Below, piece after piece: positions 8,081-11,767 of a stretch of DNA of 11,767 bases. Every line of letters starts with the position of its first letter. The first letter of the stretch is position 1. The notes below the pieces were generated by a model, which saw nothing but the letters and a program-made list of their open reading frames with translations, was not told the origin of the DNA and searched no databases. A program made the position numbers and the translations under genes. The DNA is from Bacteroidales bacterium (GTDB taxonomy: Bacteria; Bacteroidota; Bacteroidia; Bacteroidales; 4484-276), in contig JAGYLT010000041.1 of assembly GCA_018400545.1 (NCBI GenBank), forward strand, positions 1-11,767, read 5' to 3'.

Positions 8081-9004
8081 ATGGCACACATTTCTGTTGT
8101 AAGCCCGGTTTACATGGCCGAAAATGTACTGCCGGAGCTGGTAGACCGGATCATACAATCGGTTAAACTGATCACCGAAGATTTTAATATCATTTTGGTT
8201 GATGATGGAAGCCCGGATCAGTCATGGTCGGTCATCGAGCAACTGGCCGGGAAATATCCTTTTATTAAAGGCATCAAGCTGAGCAGAAATTTCGGGCAGC
8301 ATTATGCCATTACCGCGGGCCTGGACCATGCGCATGGTGATTGGGTTGTGGTTATGGATTGCGATCTGCAGGATCAACCGGAGGAGATACCCAGACTTTA
8401 CAGAGAAGCCTTAAAAGGTTTTGATCTTGTTTTTGCAAGTCGAAAAATTCGAAAGGATAATTTTCTGAAAAGAATATTTTCAAAAATATTCAGTATGGTG
8501 TTATCTTACCTTACAGGAGCAAAGTTTGATGAGTCGATTGCCAATTTTGGGATTTACAGCAGGAAACTAATAGATGCTGTAAATTCGATGCGGGAATCAA
8601 TACGAATCTTTCCGGTTATGGTCTGGTGGGTGGGATTTAAATCCTCTCAAATAGATGTTAAGCATGGGAACCGGACAGTAGGGAAATCCAATTATAACTT
8701 GAAAATGGCTTTGAAGTTGGCTTTGAACGTTATACTTGCTTACTCGGATAAACCAATAATGCTGTTAATTAAAGTTGGTTTACTGATCTCGGCACTTACT
8801 TTCATGAGTGCGCTCATCATATTTTTCATATGGATCAAGGGTTTGATCAGCGTAACCGGATATACCAGCTTAATCATTTCTATCTGGTTTCTTTCAGGAA
8901 TTATTATTTCCACACTGGGGGTAATCGGTTTGTATGTGGGCAAAACATTTGAAGGAGTAAAGAACAGACCGATTTATATTATTGAAAAAACTACCAATGA
9001 TTGA
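8081..9004 (+). CDS. Polyprenyl-phosphate glycosyltransferase (DPM1/GtrB/ArnC type)
   Basis: A 307-residue membrane-anchored family 2 glycosyltransferase that would move a sugar from a nucleotide carrier to undecaprenyl phosphate on the cytoplasmic face. The family marks are the N-terminal ISVVSPVYMAE, LVDDGSPDQSW (39-49), LSRNFGQHYAITAGLDHA (67-84), the catalytic MDCDLQDQPEE (92-102) and the RTVGKSNYN motif (198-206). Two C-terminal transmembrane segments lie at about 226-250 and 264-288, which is the standard size and layout of GtrB-like proteins. It has a 58-base leader after the methyltransferase gene, with an A-rich stretch before the ATG. The neighbouring GT-C enzyme is a plausible user of its product. 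Which sugar it carries is not visible; Fuc4NAc made by the downstream genes is one option. Confidence 0.92.
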   Translation: MAHISVVSPVYMAENVLPELVDRIIQSVKLITEDFNIILVDDGSPDQSWSVIEQLAGKYPFIKGIKLSRNFGQHYAITAGLDHAHGDWVVVMDCDLQDQPEEIPRLYREALKGFDLVFASRKIRKDNFLKRIFSKIFSMVLSYLTGAKFDESIANFGIYSRKLIDAVNSMRESIRIFPVMVWWVGFKSSQIDVKHGNRTVGKSNYNLKMALKLALNVILAYSDKPIMLLIKVGLLISALTFMSALIIFFIWIKGLISVTGYTSLIISIWFLSGIIISTLGVIGLYVGKTFEGVKNRPIYIIEKTTND

Positions 9005-9680
9005 AAAACTGAATTGGGATTCAGCATTTTTTGGATACCCTGTTGGACGGATAGTACTCTCAGAAAACATAACCGGTCAAATGATCCCTTCAATAAGTGA
9101 TTTCGGGGATTATAAACTGGTTTATGCTTTTTCAGATAAGGAACTCCCCTCTGAGTGTGATAATTATTTGGTTGCCCGAAGGGTTCACTTTTATAAGAAG
9201 TTATCGGGAATAAAAAACCAGGTTGTTGTTACCCACTTTATTCCAAATCACGACAGCTATGAAGAACTGATGGGGCTGGCTTTAAAGAGTGGTGTATTAT
9301 CCAGATTCAGGGTCGACAATAACTTTAAAAACAACGAATATCAGCGTTTATACAAGCAATGGGTTGATAAAAGCCTTGGGGATCCTAATAGCCACTTGTT
9401 GGTTGTAAGATCGGAAAAGCACCTTGAAGGTTTTATTACCTTTGAGTGCATGGATTCAGGGCTGACAAAATTTGGTTTGATTGCAGTTGATAAAAATGTT
9501 CAGAGTAAAGGGCTGGGGTCTTTACTTGTAAAAATGGCCGAAAATGACAGCGTTGATGCCGGGAATTTTGAAGTGCAGGTTACCACACACTATGAAAACA
9601 AGCCCGCAATAGCGCTGCTTAATAACAATGGATATCAAAAGATATCATCTTCATATATTTATCATTTTTGGAACAAATAG
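8997..9680 (+). CDS. wecD: WecD-type dTDP-4-amino-4,6-dideoxygalactose N-acetyltransferase
   Basis: A 227-residue GNAT-fold acetyltransferase resembling E. coli WecD/RffC (about 224 residues) over its length. That enzyme transfers acetyl from acetyl-CoA to the 4-amino group of dTDP-Fuc4N, giving dTDP-Fuc4NAc. The N-terminal IEKLNWDSAFFG matches the family opening, SRFRVD (102-107) and YKQWVDKS (119-126) match the WecD central region, and the acetyl-CoA loop is VDKNVQSKGLGSLLVK (164-179, QxxGxG). The end NNNGYQKISSSYIYHFW is also typical. I chose ATG 8997, which overlaps the preceding stop by 8 bases (ATGATTGA); an in-frame TTG at 8982 would add five residues but the family alignment starts after it. 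A WecE homologue downstream supports the assignment. Acetylation of a related amino sugar cannot be excluded. Confidence 0.85.
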   Translation: MIEKLNWDSAFFGYPVGRIVLSENITGQMIPSISDFGDYKLVYAFSDKELPSECDNYLVARRVHFYKKLSGIKNQVVVTHFIPNHDSYEELMGLALKSGVLSRFRVDNNFKNNEYQRLYKQWVDKSLGDPNSHLLVVRSEKHLEGFITFECMDSGLTKFGLIAVDKNVQSKGLGSLLVKMAENDSVDAGNFEVQVTTHYENKPAIALLNNNGYQKISSSYIYHFWNK

Positions 9681-9728
9681 CCATTTCTGTTAATCTTGAT
9701 CATCCCCCGATATCGGTCCGAAATGGCT
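9679..9728. repeat. Nested inverted repeat between wecD and the methyltransferase gene
   Basis: Perfect 9-base arms, AGCCATTTC at 9679-9687 and GAAATGGCT at 9720-9728, enclose 32 bases. Within this loop lies a perfect 10-base palindrome, CCGATATCGG, at 9707-9716. The left arm begins inside the stop codon of the acetyltransferase gene and the right arm ends four bases before the ATG at 9733. There is no T-run after it, so it is not a typical intrinsic terminator. It could be an RNA structure affecting translation of the next gene, an operator, or a recombination relic. Confidence 0.6.
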
Positions 9729-9732
9729 TGCA

Positions 9733-10608
9733 ATGCAGATGATGAACTCAAAACAAAGTGAAAATCAGGTTGTGTTAATGGAAACGTTAAATGGTTTTTT
9801 GGCTTCTTCTGATCTTTTTTGTAAAGAAAAAGGCATTTGGTATGCAAAAACCAACACAGATGATTTATATCCGCATAGTATTCATGATGTACTTTTCCCA
9901 GTTGAAGACCACAGCTACTGGTTCCGACATCGCAACAAATGCATCATTTATCTTGAAAAAAAATATTCAGGTAATGATCTTTTTTTCGACATCGGGGGGG
10001 GGAATGGTTTTGTTACCAAGGCATTGGAAAATGCAAATATCCAGTCCGTTTTGGTAGAGCCCGTAAGCGCAGGCGTAGCAAATGCCCGTAAGCGTGATGT
10101 GTCGAACATTATTTGCGGAAGCCTGAAGGACCTTGTTCCATTAAAAGGCCATCTTGCAGCAATAGGCGCCTTCGATGTGATTGAGCATATTAAGGATGAT
10201 CAGGCTTTTGTGGCTGAAGTCAATGGATTATTGAAGGATGAGGGCTTATTTTACCTCACCGTTCCGGCATATAAATTCTTATGGTCGGATGAAGACGTTA
10301 TTGCAGGCCATTACACAAGATACCGTTTAAGTGAAATCCGAAGCCTGATTGAAAAAAGCAATTTTGAAATTGTCTATTCAACTTACTTCTTCTCAGTACT
10401 GTTGCCGCCACTGTTTATTTTTCGAACGCTTATGTCGAAGCTCGGTTTATACAGGAAGAGCACCAACATCTCAAAAGATCATAAGAATCAAAGCGGTATA
10501 GCCGGCAGATTGCTGGATGCCGTGTGGAGGTGGGAGCTTGATAGGATTAAAAGATTGAAGTATATACCATTCGGCACTTCATGCCTGGTTATCGGAAAAA
10601 AGAAATAA
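9733..10608 (+). CDS. Class I SAM-dependent methyltransferase, carries a G9 tract
   Basis: A 291-residue methyltransferase of the type common in bacterial glycan loci. A conserved entry region FPVEDHSYWFRHR (55-67) precedes the SAM-binding loop LFFDIGGGNGFVTKAL (83-98). Later come VLVEP (106-110), FDVIEHIKDD (147-156), LLKDEGLFYLTVPAY (166-180) and GHYTRYR (192-198), all in the order expected for this group. Residues about 214-236 are hydrophobic and may touch the membrane. Residues 20-50 could be a zinc ribbon that has lost its cysteines, but only one Cys remains, so this is a guess. The three glycines of the SAM loop are encoded by nine consecutive G bases. The start is uncertain: ATG at 9733, 9739, 9742 and 9778 are in frame. 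It sits between wecD- and wecE-like genes; a sugar O- or N-methylation is likely, substrate unknown. Confidence 0.85.
   Translation: MQMMNSKQSENQVVLMETLNGFLASSDLFCKEKGIWYAKTNTDDLYPHSIHDVLFPVEDHSYWFRHRNKCIIYLEKKYSGNDLFFDIGGGNGFVTKALENANIQSVLVEPVSAGVANARKRDVSNIICGSLKDLVPLKGHLAAIGAFDVIEHIKDDQAFVAEVNGLLKDEGLFYLTVPAYKFLWSDEDVIAGHYTRYRLSEIRSLIEKSNFEIVYSTYFFSVLLPPLFIFRTLMSKLGLYRKSTNISKDHKNQSGIAGRLLDAVWRWELDRIKRLKYIPFGTSCLVIGKKK
9994..10002 (+). repeat. Homopolymeric G9 tract inside the methyltransferase SAM-binding loop
   Basis: Nine consecutive G bases encode Gly88-Gly89-Gly90 of the methyltransferase, directly before Asn91-Gly92, and are preceded by a run of seven T at 9980-9986. A gain or loss of one G would shift the frame in the middle of the catalytic motif and switch the enzyme off. 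Homopolymer G tracts of this length are known phase-variable sites in surface glycan genes of other bacteria such as Campylobacter. As read here the gene is in frame. Confidence 0.8.
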
Positions 10609-10609
10609 C

Positions 10610-11767
10610 ATGATCCCGTTCAACAAACCATACATTACCGGAAAGGAAGTGCAATACATTCAGGATGCCGTGGCTACCGGTAAGATTTCCGGAAACGGAA
10701 AGTACACCCAACTTTGCCACCAGTATTTTGAGAGCCGCTGTGGGTTTAAAAAAACACTGTTAACCACATCCTGCACCGACGCCCTTGAAATGTGTGCCAT
10801 GCTGCTGGATATTCAACCCGGCGACGAGGTAATAGTGCCTTCTTACACCTTTGTGAGTACTGCCCTGGCTTTTGAACGACAGGGTGCCAGGATCGTATTT
10901 GCCGACAGCCGTCCGGATCATCCGGGTGTAAACGAGGAGTTGCTGGAATCACTCATTACCCCTGCTACCAGGGCCATTGTGCCTGTTCATTATGCCGGTG
11001 TGGCTTGCAACATGGACAGGATCATGGACATTGCAAACAAGCATCAGTTATTTGTGGTGGAGGATGCTGCCCATGCCATCGACAGCAACTATACCGGAAT
11101 CGATGGTGTAAAAAGAAGGCTTGGAACCATTGGGCACCTTTCGGCTTTCTCCTTTCATGAAACCAAGAATATCCAATGTGGCGAAGGAGGTATGTTGGGC
11201 ATAAATGACCCGCAATTCATCAACAGGTCGGAGATCATTTGGGAAAAAGGTACAAACCGTGTGGCGTTTTTCCGTGGCGAAGTAAACAAGTATGGCTGGG
11301 TGGATACCGGTAGTAGCTTTTTGCCATCTGAAATCACAGCTGCATTTTTATGGGCCCAGATCGAAGAGATCGAAAAAATCCAGAAAAAGCGCTCCTCCAT
11401 GTGGCACTATTATTATGAAAGTTTGAAAGAATGGGCTCCGGAAATTGGTTTTGATCTGCCCAAAATCCCACCCTATGCTTCAAAAAATGCGCACATGTTT
11501 TATGTTGTATGCAAATCACCACGTCTGCGTGATGGGTTGATTGACCATTTTTGTGAAAACGATGTCTACTCTGTTTCTCATTACCGGAGCCTTCATCAGA
11601 GTCCTTATTATCAGCATAGGCACGATGGTCGGAGTTTGCCTGAATCCGAAAGATATACTGATTGCCTAATCAGGTTGCCAATGTATTTTGAATTGGATTT
11701 GTCCCGGGTTATACAAATTTGTGATCAACTGTTGAAATTTTGTGATAAAAAATGCTTTTTTTATAGC
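10610..11767 (+). CDS. wecE: WecE-type dTDP-4-amino-4,6-dideoxygalactose transaminase (3' end not reached)
   Basis: A PLP-dependent aminotransferase of the DegT/DnrJ/EryC1 family, open for 386 codons with no stop before the window ends. E. coli WecE/RffA is 376 residues, so little should be missing. WecE uses glutamate to aminate dTDP-4-keto-6-deoxyglucose. Matches along the whole length are strong: MIPFNKPYITGKE at the start, TTSCTDALEM (52-61), PGDEVIVPSYTFVSTALAF (70-88), VPVHYAGVACNMD (124-136), the PLP-contacting VVEDAAHA (149-156, Asp152), the Schiff-base lysine Lys186 in FSFHETKN, then GEGG, EKGTNR and NAHMFYV. The ATG follows the previous stop by one base. GC is about 48-53% over most of the gene against 25-45% in sampled stretches of its neighbours, dropping to 30-33% in the last 120 bases. 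Confidence 0.93.
   Translation, partial: MIPFNKPYITGKEVQYIQDAVATGKISGNGKYTQLCHQYFESRCGFKKTLLTTSCTDALEMCAMLLDIQPGDEVIVPSYTFVSTALAFERQGARIVFADSRPDHPGVNEELLESLITPATRAIVPVHYAGVACNMDRIMDIANKHQLFVVEDAAHAIDSNYTGIDGVKRRLGTIGHLSAFSFHETKNIQCGEGGMLGINDPQFINRSEIIWEKGTNRVAFFRGEVNKYGWVDTGSSFLPSEITAAFLWAQIEEIEKIQKKRSSMWHYYYESLKEWAPEIGFDLPKIPPYASKNAHMFYVVCKSPRLRDGLIDHFCENDVYSVSHYRSLHQSPYYQHRHDGRSLPESERYTDCLIRLPMYFELDLSRVIQICDQLLKFCDKKCFFYS

Noticed and set aside
8982..8996. Upstream TTG start for the acetyltransferase
   Set aside because: The ATG at 8997 gives the 8-base coupled overlap and fits the WecD family N-terminus; the extra five residues add nothing.

Overview
The window is a one-directional run of nine plus-strand genes from a surface-polysaccharide locus (O-antigen, capsule or a similar exported glycan). 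Both end genes are cut by the window edges or lack a visible stop. The gene families, the moderately AT-rich DNA, the A/T-rich leaders without clear Shine-Dalgarno sequences and the short gene overlaps suggest a member of the Bacteroidota. That assignment is inferred from style only; there is no rRNA or marker gene here to confirm it.

Layout: 1-360 is the 3' end of an ABC-2 polysaccharide exporter ATPase with no C-terminal glycan-binding domain. 424-2199 is a fusion of a family 2 glycosyltransferase and a sulfotransferase. 2200-2409 is noncoding. 2410-5214 is a 934-residue protein with a TOD1/MUCI70-like (DUF616) domain, TPR-like helices, a family 2 glycosyltransferase and an incomplete GT-B-like half-domain. 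5207-7177 is a GT-C membrane glycosyltransferase. 7162-8022 is a methyltransferase with an N-terminal zinc ribbon. 8081-9004 is a polyprenyl-phosphate glycosyltransferase of the DPM1/GtrB/ArnC type. 8997-9680 is a WecD-type N-acetyltransferase. 9733-10608 is a second methyltransferase with a nine-G run in its SAM-binding loop. 10610-11767 is a WecE-type aminotransferase still open at the window end.

How the genes could work together (inference): WecE would aminate dTDP-4-keto-6-deoxyglucose to dTDP-4-amino-4,6-dideoxygalactose, and the WecD homologue would acetylate it to dTDP-Fuc4NAc. The cytoplasmic glycosyltransferases would build the chain. The polyprenyl-phosphate glycosyltransferase and the GT-C enzyme could form a separate route that loads a lipid carrier and adds a sugar on the periplasmic side. 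The sulfotransferase domain and two methyltransferases would decorate the glycan, and the ABC exporter would move it across the inner membrane. The enzymes making dTDP-4-keto-6-deoxyglucose (RmlA, RmlB) and the permease partner of the ATPase are not in the window.

No tRNA, rRNA, CRISPR array, insertion sequence or convincing promoter was found. The most unusual points are the two large fusion proteins, the G9 tract in a methyltransferase catalytic loop, and a nested inverted repeat between the wecD and methyltransferase genes.
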